NCBI GenBank assembly: GCA_018223365.1
Contig: JAGTTP010000002.1
Coordinates: forward strand, 823,501-887,500
From: Clostridiaceae bacterium Marseille-Q4145
GTDB lineage: Bacteria; Bacillota; Clostridia; Lachnospirales; Lachnospiraceae
Direction: 5' to 3'
Length of the DNA stretch: 64,000 bases
Positions 9,687-17,486 of this stretch are shown here, one piece after another. The translations under genes and the position numbers were made by a program. Numbering within the stretch: the stretch's first letter is position 1; every line of letters begins with the position of its first letter. The notes under the pieces are model-generated. The model was not told the DNA's origin. It did not search any database and saw only the letters and a list, made by a program, of their open reading frames with translations.

Positions 9687-10268
9687 CTAGTGTCCTGCGA
9701 TTACCTGGTCAATGAGCCCGTAAGCCTTTGCCTCTTCCGCAGTCATATAATTGTCGCGATCGGTATCGCGCATGATCACATCCAGTGTCTGACCGGTGCG
9801 CTCTGCCAGGATACTGTTCAGTTTTTCCTTGGTACGTAAGATGTGCTTTGCTGCAATCTCGATCTCCGTTGCCTGACCCTGTGCACCGCCCAGCGGCTGA
9901 TGAATCATAATCTCTGCATTCGGAAGTGCGAAACGCTTTCCTTTTGCGCCGCCTGCCAGAAGGAAGGCTCCCATGCTGGCTGCCATACCGATGCAGATCG
10001 TGGATACATCACATTTAATGTAGTTCATCGTATCAAAAATCGCCATACCGGCGGTCACGGAACCGCCCGGGCTGTTGATATACAGATGGATGTCTTTTCC
10101 CGGATCCTCAGATTCCAGGAACAGAAGCTGTGCTACCACCAGGCTCGCCGTGGTCTCATTAACCTCTTCTCCCAGGAAAATAATTCTCTCTTTTAAAAGG
10201 CGGGAATAGATGTCGTAATTTCTCTCTCCTCTGCTGGTCTGCTCAATGACATAAGGTACTAATGCCAT
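9687..10268 (-). CDS. clpP: ATP-dependent Clp protease proteolytic subunit ClpP
   Basis: A 193-residue serine peptidase forming a double-heptamer chamber. The triad is readable as Ser98 (GMAASMG), His123 (MIHQPLGG) and Asp172 (DTDRDNYM). The N-terminal SRGERNYDIYSRLLKERIIFLG is the usual ClpP opening. It sits between tig and clpX on one strand, an arrangement shared by many bacteria. No CtsR-type operator was recognised upstream. Confidence 0.97.
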   Translation of the reverse strand: MALVPYVIEQTSRGERNYDIYSRLLKERIIFLGEEVNETTASLVVAQLLFLESEDPGKDIHLYINSPGGSVTAGMAIFDTMNYIKCDVSTICIGMAASMGAFLLAGGAKGKRFALPNAEIMIHQPLGGAQGQATEIEIAAKHILRTKEKLNSILAERTGQTLDVIMRDTDRDNYMTAEEAKAYGLIDQVIAGH

Positions 10269-10363
10269 GTGTATGTCCTCCTCTCAAATATATGCTCAAT
10301 AAGAGCATAAAAGGGCACAGCCTTCCCGCCATGCCCCCTCTGATCTCATAGATAAGCCAGTGC

Positions 10364-11650
10364 TTATGCTTCTACTGCAGCGTCTGTTACCAGAGCGGCA
10401 GCTTTCTGGATCACGATATCTTTCTTCAGTTCTTCTTTCTGATACTCACCAAAGATCTCTTTTACTTTCTCTACATCCAGCTTGTACTGCTCAGCCATCT
10501 TAGCGTACTCTGCATCCAGATCTTCTTCCGTTGCCTCAAGCTTCTCAGCTGCTGCTACTGCCTCAAGAACCAGTCTGCTCTGAATGTTCTGCAGTGCTCT
10601 CGGTTTCATCTGCTCTTTGTACTGATCCTCAGTCATTCCGGTGAACTGGAAGTACTGCTCAAGGGACAGTCCCTGACTCTGCATACGGCGTCCGAAGTCG
10701 TCCAGCATCTGCTGGGTCTGGTACTCAACCATTGCCTCCGGGATCTCCATCTGTGCTCCCTCGATGATCTTACCGATGACTGCATCCTCTTTTACTCTCT
10801 GAGCTTCTTCTTCTTTTTTCTTCAGAAGATTAGCCTTGATATCCTCTTTGTATGCATCCAGTGTATCAAACTCAGATACTTCCTGTGCGAACTCATCATC
10901 TGCATCCGGAAGTTCTTTTACTTTGATTCCGTTTACTTTGCATTTGAATACTGCTGCTTTGCCAGCCAGCTCTTTTGCGCCGTACTCCTCCGGGAAGGTT
11001 ACGTTTACATCAAGCTCTTTGCCGATCTCTGCGCCAACCAGCTGATCTTCGAATCCCGGAATAAAAGTGTTGGAACCGATCTCAAGATCATAGTTCTCAC
11101 CCTTGCCGCCGTCAAAAGCAACACCGTCAACGAATCCCTCGAAATCGATGGTAGCGATGTCACCCTTCTGTACTGCTCTGTCCTCAACGGTTACGGTTCT
11201 GGAGTTTGCTTCGCGCTCTTTATCAACCTCTGCCTGAATCTCCTCCTCAGTCACCTCAACCGGTGCCTTCTCAACCTGGATTCCCTTGTACTCGCCAAGA
11301 GTAACAGCCGGTTTTACAGCAACCTCTGCAGTGAAGATGAAGGGTTTTCCGCTCTCGATCTGCTCTACGTTGATCTTCGGATAGGAAACGATCTCCTCGC
11401 CACACTCCTCAACTGCATCAGAATATGCCTTCGGAAGCATTGCATCTACTGCCTCGTTGTAGAATACTTCTTTTCCGTACATTTTCTCAATCAGCTGTCT
11501 CGGTGCTTTTCCTTTACGGAATCCCGGAATGTTGATGCTCTTTTTCATTTTCTGATATGCACCCTGGATTGCTTTTTCAACGTCCTCTGCCGGAACCTCA
11601 ACGGTCAGCTTTGCCATGTTTTTCTCTAATTTTTCTACCTGTACGCTCAT
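10364..11650 (-). CDS. tig: trigger factor (ribosome-associated chaperone, PPIase)
   Basis: A 428-residue chaperone that meets nascent chains at the exit tunnel. The N-terminal domain holds the ribosome-docking signature GFRKGKAPRQLI (about 42-53), followed by an FKBP-type prolyl isomerase domain (about 160-240, with GDIATIDFEGFVDGVAF) and a helical C-terminal substrate arm. Length is normal. It heads the tig-clpP-clpX-lon block, and a sigma-A type promoter lies just upstream. Confidence 0.97.
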   Translation of the reverse strand: MSVQVEKLEKNMAKLTVEVPAEDVEKAIQGAYQKMKKSINIPGFRKGKAPRQLIEKMYGKEVFYNEAVDAMLPKAYSDAVEECGEEIVSYPKINVEQIESGKPFIFTAEVAVKPAVTLGEYKGIQVEKAPVEVTEEEIQAEVDKEREANSRTVTVEDRAVQKGDIATIDFEGFVDGVAFDGGKGENYDLEIGSNTFIPGFEDQLVGAEIGKELDVNVTFPEEYGAKELAGKAAVFKCKVNGIKVKELPDADDEFAQEVSEFDTLDAYKEDIKANLLKKKEEEAQRVKEDAVIGKIIEGAQMEIPEAMVEYQTQQMLDDFGRRMQSQGLSLEQYFQFTGMTEDQYKEQMKPRALQNIQSRLVLEAVAAAEKLEATEEDLDAEYAKMAEQYKLDVEKVKEIFGEYQKEELKKDIVIQKAAALVTDAAVEA

Positions 11651-11724
11651 GTTAGAACTGTATCCTCCTTGTATTTATATATCAGTAAGTATTGCCTGAT
11701 TTACATACTCATAGACATTTTAAG

Positions 11725-11753
11725 AGTATAGCATAAAAAAAGGAGACTGTCCA
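11725..11753 (-). promoter_or_regulatory. sigma-A type promoter of tig, overlapping a terminator
   Basis: On the minus strand TGGACA (11748-11753), 17 bases, then TATACT (11725-11730). The -35 lies in the 3' arm of the terminator of the spore-protein gene, so the terminator and the next promoter share DNA. Confidence 0.6.
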
Positions 11754-11776
11754 GACAAAACCTCCGGACAGCCCCT
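11739..11776 (-). terminator. intrinsic terminator of the spore-protein gene
   Basis: On the minus strand GGCTGTCC and GGACAGTC pair around a short loop and are followed by a run of eight T. It separates sporulation transcription of the spore protein from tig. Confidence 0.75.
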
Positions 11777-11797
11777 TATTTTCTTATTTTTTTGCAG

Positions 11798-12016
11798 TTA
11801 CTGTCCGGAAGACATCTGCTGTTCCTGCTTCATGATCATTTTCTTGACCATTTCGCCGCCGATGCTTCCAGCCTGTCTGCTGGTCAGATCACCGTTATAC
11901 CCCTCTTTCAGCGGCACGCCAAGCTCGCTTGCCACTTCTTCCTTAAAACGGTTCATGGCTGCTTTCGCCTCCGGTACTGCCATCTGGCTTCCGGATGTGC
12001 TGTTCTGATTCGTCAT
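11798..12016 (-). CDS. alpha/beta-type small acid-soluble spore protein
   Basis: A 72-residue DNA-coating protein of dormant spores. ASELGVPLKEGYNGDLTSRQ and the following AGSIGGEMVKKMI are the two conserved SASP blocks, including the site cleaved by the Gpr protease during germination. The start is the ATG at 12016, with GGAGGTGATC three bases upstream; a longer reading to 12055 would extend through the ribosome-binding site. A sigma-G type promoter upstream agrees with forespore expression. It shows that the organism forms spores or descends from a spore former. Confidence 0.95.
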   Translation of the reverse strand: MTNQNSTSGSQMAVPEAKAAMNRFKEEVASELGVPLKEGYNGDLTSRQAGSIGGEMVKKMIMKQEQQMSSGQ

Positions 12017-12036
12017 GCTGATCACCTCCATGACCT

Positions 12037-12065
12037 TAGTATGAACAGAATCCACACATCCATAC
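12037..12065 (-). promoter_or_regulatory. sigma-G type forespore promoter
   Basis: On the minus strand GTATG (12061-12065), a 17-base spacer and CATACTA (12037-12043) fit the forespore sigma-G pattern (GNATR, about 18, CATNNTA). It lies about 20 nt upstream of the SASP start codon. Confidence 0.65.
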
Positions 12066-12084
12066 TGGAAAGATCTCCCTGCTT

Positions 12085-12636
12085 TTACTGCTGATAAATA
12101 ATGCTTTTTTTCAGTTCTTCGGCTTTTTCCGGCGATACCAGCTGGCTCACCAGATGGAGTGCAAAGGGAATGGCAGTTCCCATGCCGCGGCTGGTCGTCA
12201 CGCAGCCATCCTGTACCACTTCCTCAAAAAGCACCTCTGCACCGGTAAGCTTATCTTCCACCCCCGGATAGCAGACTGCTTTCTTTCCCTTCAGAATACC
12301 AAGTCCGCCAAGCACACCCGGCGCCGCACAGATAGCTGCTACTTTTCTTCCGTGCTCTGCGTAATCTTTTAAAAGTGCGCCCAATGCTTTATGCTCTGCC
12401 AGATACTTGCTTCCCGGCATTCCTCCCGGCAGTACCAGAAGTTCTCCTTCTGAGAAATCCACTTCGCCAAAGCATGCATCTGCCATCACCGGAATCTTAT
12501 GGCTTCCCATCACGTTTCTTCTTTCCATAATGGATACCGTCGTTGTGTCAACCCCCGCTCTTCTTAAGATGTCCACAACCGTCAGTCCTTCGATTTCTTC
12601 AAATCCATCTGCCAAAAACACGTATACTCTGCTCAT
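12085..12636 (-). CDS. DJ-1/PfpI family protein (YajL-like)
   Basis: A 183-residue flavodoxin-fold protein. The nucleophile elbow is Cys103 in AAICAAPGVLG, and the conserved acidic residue is in GFEEIEGL (14-15). These match the DJ-1 subfamily, whose members are described as chaperones, deglycases or glutamine-amidotransferase-like proteins; the exact activity is debated. AAGGAGGC lies 6 nt upstream of the start. It is co-oriented with the spore-protein gene but 68 nt away, and it is divergent from the CYTH gene. Confidence 0.9.
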   Translation of the reverse strand: MSRVYVFLADGFEEIEGLTVVDILRRAGVDTTTVSIMERRNVMGSHKIPVMADACFGEVDFSEGELLVLPGGMPGSKYLAEHKALGALLKDYAEHGRKVAAICAAPGVLGGLGILKGKKAVCYPGVEDKLTGAEVLFEEVVQDGCVTTSRGMGTAIPFALHLVSQLVSPEKAEELKKSIIYQQ

Positions 12637-12726
12637 TTTTATGCCTCCTTATCTTGAAACATTGTACCATTTCCTCCCAAATCATGCTACACTGTCTTCA
12701 GAAAAACAAATGGAGGCTTTCTGCAT

Positions 12727-13176
12727 ATGAAATCTTATGAAATCGAGCGCAAATATCTGGTGAAACAGGTGCCGGAAAATCTCGCTTCCTATCCTTTTCA
12801 CGAAATTGAACAGGGATATCTCTGCACGGAACCGGTGGTCCGGATCCGCCGTCAGGACGAGGAATACTATCTCACTTACAAATCCAAAGGACTTATGATC
12901 CGCGAGGAATATAATCTCCCGCTGACAGAAGACGCCTATTTTCATCTGCGGGAAAAGATCGACGGACGCCTGATCAGCAAACGCCGTTATCTGATTCCCC
13001 TTGATCCTTACACCATCGAACTGGATGTATTCCATTCCCCCAAAGACGATCTAATCCTTGCAGAGGTAGAATTTCCTTCTGAGGAAGATGCCCTTACCTT
13101 CACGCCGCCGGACTGGTTCGGAGAAGATGTTACCAATTCTTCTCTCTACCACAACAGCCGCTTAAGTACGCTCTGA
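12727..13176 (+). CDS. CYTH domain protein (triphosphate tunnel metalloenzyme)
   Basis: A 149-residue CYTH protein. The diagnostic ExExK is Glu5, Glu7 and Lys9 (YEIERKYLV), followed by alternating strands rich in Arg, Lys and Glu that line the tunnel (VVRIRRQ, YYLTYKSKG, ISKRRYLI, IELDVF, LILAEVEF). Such proteins hydrolyse inorganic triphosphate or other triphosphorylated substrates using Mg2+ or Mn2+. GGAGG lies 11 nt upstream. Its end overlaps the convergent small gene by 15 nt. Confidence 0.88.
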   Translation: MKSYEIERKYLVKQVPENLASYPFHEIEQGYLCTEPVVRIRRQDEEYYLTYKSKGLMIREEYNLPLTEDAYFHLREKIDGRLISKRRYLIPLDPYTIELDVFHSPKDDLILAEVEFPSEEDALTFTPPDWFGEDVTNSSLYHNSRLSTL

Positions 13177-13323
13177 TATTTTTTTCTTAATCTCTTCCAG
13201 CATCTGTTCCGGTGTCTTTGCGTCATCCGGAATGTCCATTTCCACGGACTGCAGCCGGGCCAGCCGAAGTCTGGTCCAGACGTCGTCCGTCCTCTCCAGA
13301 TATCTGCTTTCTGTTTTTTCCAT
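13162..13323 (-). CDS. small hypothetical protein, 53 residues
   Basis: A short protein, MEKTESRYLERTDDVWTRLR at its start, with an acidic middle and an EQMLEEIKKKISERT tail. AAAGGAGG lies 6 nt upstream of the ATG at 13323, which is the main reason to accept it and to choose this start over one eight codons earlier. It is soluble and predicted mostly helical. No family is recognised and no function is proposed. It converges on the CYTH gene. Confidence 0.6.
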   Translation of the reverse strand: MEKTESRYLERTDDVWTRLRLARLQSVEMDIPDDAKTPEQMLEEIKKKISERT

Positions 13324-13492
13324 GGATACCTCCTTTTCTTTTAGCATCTCATCGTGGTTACTTTTATATTACATCATTTCGTTGCGTAAAATCAATTTTT
13401 ATCTGTCTTTTTCTATGTTTTGTTGTATTATCGTAAGTTCTCCTGTGAACTTGCTATAATTCCCGCATAACAAACTTCGGATGAGGTGTATT

Positions 13493-13846
13493 ATGGCAGA
13501 CCACGATATCAGTAAAGCTCTGCGGAGCCTCCGCAGACAGCTGGGCATCACTCAGGATGCGCTCAGTAAGGAACTTCATATTTCCCGTCAGCTTTATGCA
13601 TTCTACGAAAATGGTGTTCGTATTCCGGATGCAGAAATGGCCTGTGAACTTGCAGATTTTCACCATCTCACGGTCAATCAGCTGGTACACGGACAGAGCA
13701 GTCCAGAGGAAGCGGTTCTCTCATCCCCTTCTCTGACTCCTGCATCCGGCGAATTTTTTCGGATTTATCTTTCTTTATCTTCAGAAGACCAGCATGCGAT
13801 CCGTTCTTATCTTAAATTTCTCAATCAGTCTTCCGAAGAATCCTGA
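13493..13846 (+). CDS. XRE-family helix-turn-helix regulator
   Basis: A 117-residue DNA-binding protein. The N-terminal HTH covers about residues 6-60 (ALRSLRRQLGITQDALSKEL, then HISRQLYAFYENGVRIPD). A disordered Ser/Pro-rich linker follows, then a short helical C-terminus (FFRIYLSLSSEDQHAIRSYLKFL), possibly for oligomerisation. GAGGTG lies 5 nt upstream of the chosen ATG. Target genes cannot be named. Its end overlaps the convergent pyrC by 22 nt. Confidence 0.85.
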   Translation: MADHDISKALRSLRRQLGITQDALSKELHISRQLYAFYENGVRIPDAEMACELADFHHLTVNQLVHGQSSPEEAVLSSPSLTPASGEFFRIYLSLSSEDQHAIRSYLKFLNQSSEES

Positions 13847-15099
13847 TATGCTATCCTTCCGCTGCAAATCGTATAATGTACTTTTCCGGGAAGCTCCCAG
13901 CCAGTAAACGGACTGTTGGATGCTTTCGATGCAAAATGATCTACTTTCCATTTCTCATGCTCCCCAAAAATCACCAGATCTGCAGGCGCACCTTCTGTAA
14001 TTCCACCTGGAACCATCCGGTAAAATTCTGCAGGTGCCTTGCTCATGAGCCGCATAAGATCCATCAATGTCAGATATCCCGGTTCCACCAGTGACAAAAT
14101 ACCAAGTCCCAGAGAGGTTTCCAGACCTGTAATGCCACTTGGGGCTTCTGCCAGGGGACGGGCTTTTTCTTCCGCACTGTGGGGTGCATGATCGGTCACA
14201 ATCATGTCTATGGTGCCATCCTGAAGACCTCCTATAATCGCCATCCGGTCTTCCTCCGTACGTACCGGCGGATTCATCCGTGCCATAGTACCGTATTTGA
14301 GAACCGCTTCATCCGTCAACGTAAAATGATGGGGCGTTGCTTCCGCATGAACATCAGCTCCCAGTCTCTTCGCCAGACGCACCAGTTCCACAGAATTTTT
14401 CGAGCTGATGTGTTGAATGCAAACCGATGCTCCTGTGTGTAGAGCCAGCATACAGTCCCTTGCCACCATCACGTCTTCTGCCGCCCGCGGCGCACCTCCA
14501 TATCCCAGCTGTTCTGATACTTTTCCCTGATGAACGCCCGGAGCTTTCATGAGTGCCGGATCTTCCTCATGAAACGCCATCGGCAATCCCAGTCTTTTTG
14601 CCCGCTCCATGGCTTCCAGAAGTAATTTTTCATTCATCAGCGGGATGCCATCATCCGTAAACCCGGCCGCACCGGCATCTGCCAGTGTCTCCATATCTAC
14701 CAGTTCTTCGCCTTTCAGCCCTTTCGTGATGGCTGCTGCCTGCAATACATGGATGGGAGTCTTCTCCCCTTTCTCCTGGACATAGGCCAGGGTCTCCACA
14801 TTATCTACCACTGGCTTTGTATTTGCCATGCAGACTACCGTCGTAAAGCCGCCTTTTGCCGCCGCTGCCGCACCAGTCTCAATATCTTCTTTATAGGTCA
14901 GTCCCGGATCCCGGAAATGCACATGGGCATCCATCAGTCCGGGAGCCACCACCAGACCCTCTGCATCCAGTATTTCCGCCTCTCCTGCCTGCAGATCTTT
15001 TCCTGTTTTACAAATCGTATTTCCATCCAGAAGCACATCCAGCACTTCATCTCTTCCTGTTACCGGGTCCACTACCCGTCCCTTCCGTATCAGTATCAC
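13825..15099 (-). CDS. pyrC: dihydroorotase
   Basis: A 424-residue amidohydrolase that closes N-carbamoyl-aspartate to dihydroorotate in pyrimidine synthesis. The metal-binding HVH is at 59-61 in DAHVHFRDPG. FTDDGIP, CIQHISS, EATPHHF and TDHAPHS carry further metal and substrate residues of the type I (multifunctional complex type) dihydroorotases. Length is normal. It stands alone here, without other pyr genes or a recognisable PyrR leader. Confidence 0.94.
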   Translation of the reverse strand: MILIRKGRVVDPVTGRDEVLDVLLDGNTICKTGKDLQAGEAEILDAEGLVVAPGLMDAHVHFRDPGLTYKEDIETGAAAAAKGGFTTVVCMANTKPVVDNVETLAYVQEKGEKTPIHVLQAAAITKGLKGEELVDMETLADAGAAGFTDDGIPLMNEKLLLEAMERAKRLGLPMAFHEEDPALMKAPGVHQGKVSEQLGYGGAPRAAEDVMVARDCMLALHTGASVCIQHISSKNSVELVRLAKRLGADVHAEATPHHFTLTDEAVLKYGTMARMNPPVRTEEDRMAIIGGLQDGTIDMIVTDHAPHSAEEKARPLAEAPSGITGLETSLGLGILSLVEPGYLTLMDLMRLMSKAPAEFYRMVPGGITEGAPADLVIFGEHEKWKVDHFASKASNSPFTGWELPGKVHYTICSGRIAYQDSSED

Positions 15100-15258
15100 G
15101 TATTTTCCTCCTTGTATTACAACGCCTGTGTCATTTCACTGTCTTTTTAACGTACCCCCATCATACCCCAGCCTTCCAAAAACAGCAAGGAGAATTCCTT
15201 TTCCCGGACTTCTGTGTTATAGTTTTTATAACTGAATAAACAAATTCGGAGGAATCTT

Positions 15259-16428
15259 ATGAAACCACTTTTAAAAGGCTTATGTATCGGATTTTTACTT
15301 GGCATCCCGCTTCTGGCTGCAGGAATCTTCTTCTACAACCAGATGCCGGTTATTTCCGAACCGGAAGATCAGGAGAGACCGGTCGCAGAACCTGTCGCAG
15401 AAGCGCCAGAACCGGAACCGGAAGGACCTGCCGAAGAAAGGCCGGAACCGGAACCGGAAAAACCTGCCGAAGAAAGGCCGGAACCGGAGCCGGAAGAACC
15501 TGGCAGCGTCCTTCTGGCTTTCGCAGGAGATGTGATGTTTTCTGACCCATTCCTGGCCTCCTATGATAAATCCGGCATCTCTGCCATTGCGGACAGTGAG
15601 ATGCTTGAACGCATGCAGAATGCGGATCTCTTTGTCATTAACGAAGAGTTTCCTTTCAGTCTGCGGGGCGAGGCAATGGAAGACAAACAGTTTACCTTCC
15701 GGGCTGATCCTAAATATGTGGAAATCTTTCAGAAAATGGGCGTTGATATCGCGACAGTGGCCAACAACCATGCCCTGGATTTTGGAAGAGATGCCTTCTC
15801 GGATACGCTGGATACCTTAAAATCCGCAGGCATCACCTGCATCGGAGGGGGATATCATCTGTCTGAAGCCTCTGCGCCCGCAGTGCAGACTATAAAGGGC
15901 CAGACCTTCGCCATCTTCGGTGCCACGCGAGTGTCCCCCTCTGCCACCTGGTATGCCTCTGACAGCCAGGCGGGACTGTTTCAGACCTATGATGCCACCC
16001 TGCTCAACCAGAAAATCGCAGAAGCCCATGCCGAATATGACCATGTGATTGTATTTGTTCACTGGGGTATTGAGAAAAATGAGACACCGGAAGATTATCA
16101 GCGATCATTGGCAAAAGGATATATTGACGCCGGCGCTGATCTGGTGGTAGGCTGTCATCCCCATGTTCTGCAGGGATTTGAATATTACAATGGTGTTCCC
16201 ATTGTGTATAGCCTGGGAAATTATCTCTTCGGTAACCGGGACGGAGATACCGTTCTTCTGGAAGCCTCCTACGACAACGAAGGAGCTCCTTCCATCCAGC
16301 TGATACCATGCAAACGGGTGGGCAGTGTCCTGTCCCGGATCCAGCACCCGGAAGCCTTATTCCAACATCTGACGGAGCTTTCCTTCGGAGTAACGGTAAA
16401 CGAAGATGGGACACTGTTGGCACAATAA
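15259..16428 (+). CDS. CapA family protein (PGA_cap metallophosphatase-like)
   Basis: A 389-residue protein with an N-terminal membrane anchor (about 9-28), then a Pro/Glu-rich linker of three near-identical 12-residue units built on PEPEPE...PAEER (about 50-84), then a PGA_cap domain. That domain has LLAFAGDVMFSD, NNHALDFG and VVGCHPHVLQG, the metallophosphatase-like motifs. The family is named for poly-gamma-glutamate capsule genes, but most stand-alone members, like this one without capB or capC nearby, have no proven role. The acidic linker probably spans the cell wall. GGAGG lies 6-7 nt upstream. An intrinsic terminator follows directly. Confidence 0.88.
   Translation: MKPLLKGLCIGFLLGIPLLAAGIFFYNQMPVISEPEDQERPVAEPVAEAPEPEPEGPAEERPEPEPEKPAEERPEPEPEEPGSVLLAFAGDVMFSDPFLASYDKSGISAIADSEMLERMQNADLFVINEEFPFSLRGEAMEDKQFTFRADPKYVEIFQKMGVDIATVANNHALDFGRDAFSDTLDTLKSAGITCIGGGYHLSEASAPAVQTIKGQTFAIFGATRVSPSATWYASDSQAGLFQTYDATLLNQKIAEAHAEYDHVIVFVHWGIEKNETPEDYQRSLAKGYIDAGADLVVGCHPHVLQGFEYYNGVPIVYSLGNYLFGNRDGDTVLLEASYDNEGAPSIQLIPCKRVGSVLSRIQHPEALFQHLTELSFGVTVNEDGTLLAQ
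15405..15510 (+). repeat. 36-bp tandem repeat coding the Pro/Glu linker of the CapA-like protein
   Basis: About three tandem units of 36 bp, each coding PAEERPEPEPE-type residues. The units differ at a few bases. Such arrays can change copy number by slippage, altering the linker length. Confidence 0.8.
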
Positions 16429-16432
16429 GAAC

Positions 16433-16473
16433 AAAAAACGGAAGTAACCCGTATCTGGCTGCTTCCGTTTTTT
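16433..16473 (+). terminator. bidirectional intrinsic terminator after the CapA-like gene
   Basis: AAAAAACGGAAG and CTTCCGTTTTTT are exact inverted copies around a 17-base loop, with runs of T on both strands. It also ends transcripts arriving from the tRNA genes on the other strand. Confidence 0.8.
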
Positions 16474-16527
16474 ATGTTCTCTGTGAAATCAAAAAAAGCA
16501 TCCGGATCATTCCGAATGCTCATCTGA

Positions 16528-16612
16528 TGCGGAAGAAGGGACTTGAACCCTCACGAGCGTAACGCTCACAAGAACCTGAATCTTGCTCGTCTGCCAATTC
16601 CGACACTTCCGC
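16528..16612 (-). tRNA. tRNA-Leu (anticodon CAG)
   Basis: An 85-nt class II tRNA. The acceptor arm GCGGAAG pairs with CTTCCGC, and the discriminator is A. The anticodon stem CAAGA/TCTTG frames the loop TTCAGGT, giving anticodon CAG. A long variable arm (GAGCGTTACGCTC) and GGTTCAAG in the T arm are typical of tRNA-Leu. No CCA is encoded. It is the 3' member of a three-tRNA cluster and is identical to the copy at 16854-16938. Confidence 0.95.
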
Positions 16613-16649
16613 AAACCGTATGAATTTTTACAGAGCTCATACTCTCTGA

Positions 16650-16733
16650 TGCGGAAGATGGGACTTGAACCCACACGACCTAACGGTCACAAGATCCTTA
16701 GTCTTGCTCGTCTGCCAATTCCGACACTTCCGC
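16650..16733 (-). tRNA. tRNA-Leu (anticodon AAG)
   Basis: An 84-nt class II tRNA with the same acceptor and D arm as its neighbours. The anticodon stem CAAGA/TCTTG frames CTAAGGA, giving anticodon AAG. The A at the wobble position would need deamination to inosine for full decoding of CUN codons. No CCA is encoded. It lies between two tRNA-Leu(CAG) copies. Confidence 0.9.
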
Positions 16734-16853
16734 AAACCATTGAGCGTTCTCGTTTCTGTTGTTTCAGCGACTCAACGAATGCTAGTATAGCACTTTTTTT
16801 CTCATCCGTCAATACTTTTTTTCAACTTTTTTTGTTGAAGTATTTTGGATGAG

Positions 16854-16938
16854 TGCGGAAGAAGGGACTTGAACCCTCACGAGCGTAACGCTCACAAGAA
16901 CCTGAATCTTGCTCGTCTGCCAATTCCGACACTTCCGC
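16854..16938 (-). tRNA. tRNA-Leu (anticodon CAG), second copy
   Basis: Identical in sequence to the tRNA at 16528-16612, with the same CAG anticodon, long variable arm and lack of CCA. It is the 5' member of the cluster as transcribed. A T-rich hairpin (about 16811-16846) separates it from the AAG tRNA and may act as a processing or termination signal. Confidence 0.95.
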
Positions 16939-16963
16939 ATCACGAACGATATCATACAACAAT

Positions 16964-16992
16964 TTGACGCAAATGTCAAATATTTTTATAAT
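16964..16992 (+). promoter_or_regulatory. promoter of the XRE gene with an overlapping inverted repeat
   Basis: TTGACG (16964-16969), a 17-base spacer and TATAAT (16987-16992). The -35 forms the left arm of the inverted repeat TTGAC-N6-GTCAA (16964-16979), a likely operator for autoregulation by the XRE protein downstream. Confidence 0.6.
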
Positions 16993-17086
16993 GTATTCGA
17001 AATAAAACTCTCCGTAGATTCTAATATAGGGGTATTTCAAAGTATCATTTATTTAAACATATCGTTGCCGAAAGGAAGGTATACAA

Positions 17087-17407
17087 ATGGATTATCATGC
17101 ATTAGGAAAACGAATTCGTGAAGAGCGCCTGCGTCTGAATCTGACTCAGGAAAAACTCGCTGAAGAGGTTGGCGTATCTACCGCATACATCGGACAGATT
17201 GAGCGCGGAGAGAGAAGTCTTACTCTGGACAAGCTTGTAAAAGTAGTAAATCGTCTGGGCGTTACCATTGACTTTCTGCTTGCTGATTATGTGGTTGCCA
17301 CTGATGATCACAGCATCAATCTTCTGATCCAGCTGATGCACGACCGGACTGCTGAGGAGAAGACCCTTGCAATCAATCTGCTGAAGGTATTATTTGCAGA
17401 CAAGTAA
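17087..17407 (+). CDS. XRE-family helix-turn-helix regulator
   Basis: A 106-residue repressor-like protein. Residues about 8-62 form a classic HTH_3 (ALGKRIREERLRLNLTQEKL, then AEEVGVSTAYIGQIERGERS). The C-terminal third is helical with acidic patches. GAAAGGAAGG lies upstream of the ATG. Its own promoter carries an inverted repeat over the -35, consistent with negative autoregulation. The regulated genes are unknown. A strong bidirectional terminator separates it from the convergent CobW-DUF1980 gene. Confidence 0.9.
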   Translation: MDYHALGKRIREERLRLNLTQEKLAEEVGVSTAYIGQIERGERSLTLDKLVKVVNRLGVTIDFLLADYVVATDDHSINLLIQLMHDRTAEEKTLAINLLKVLFADK

Positions 17408-17433
17408 CGCAATGCACAAAAGCGAATCGTAAG

Positions 17434-17475
17434 AAAAAAGGCGAACTTCCTGTTTGTGGGAAGTCCGCCTTTTTT
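17434..17475. terminator. bidirectional intrinsic terminator
   Basis: AAAAAGGCG-A-ACTTCC and GGGAAGTcCGCCTTTTT pair around a 7-base loop, with T runs on both strands. It serves the convergent XRE and CobW-DUF1980 genes. Confidence 0.8.
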
Positions 17476-17486
17476 GTTGTTCTTTT

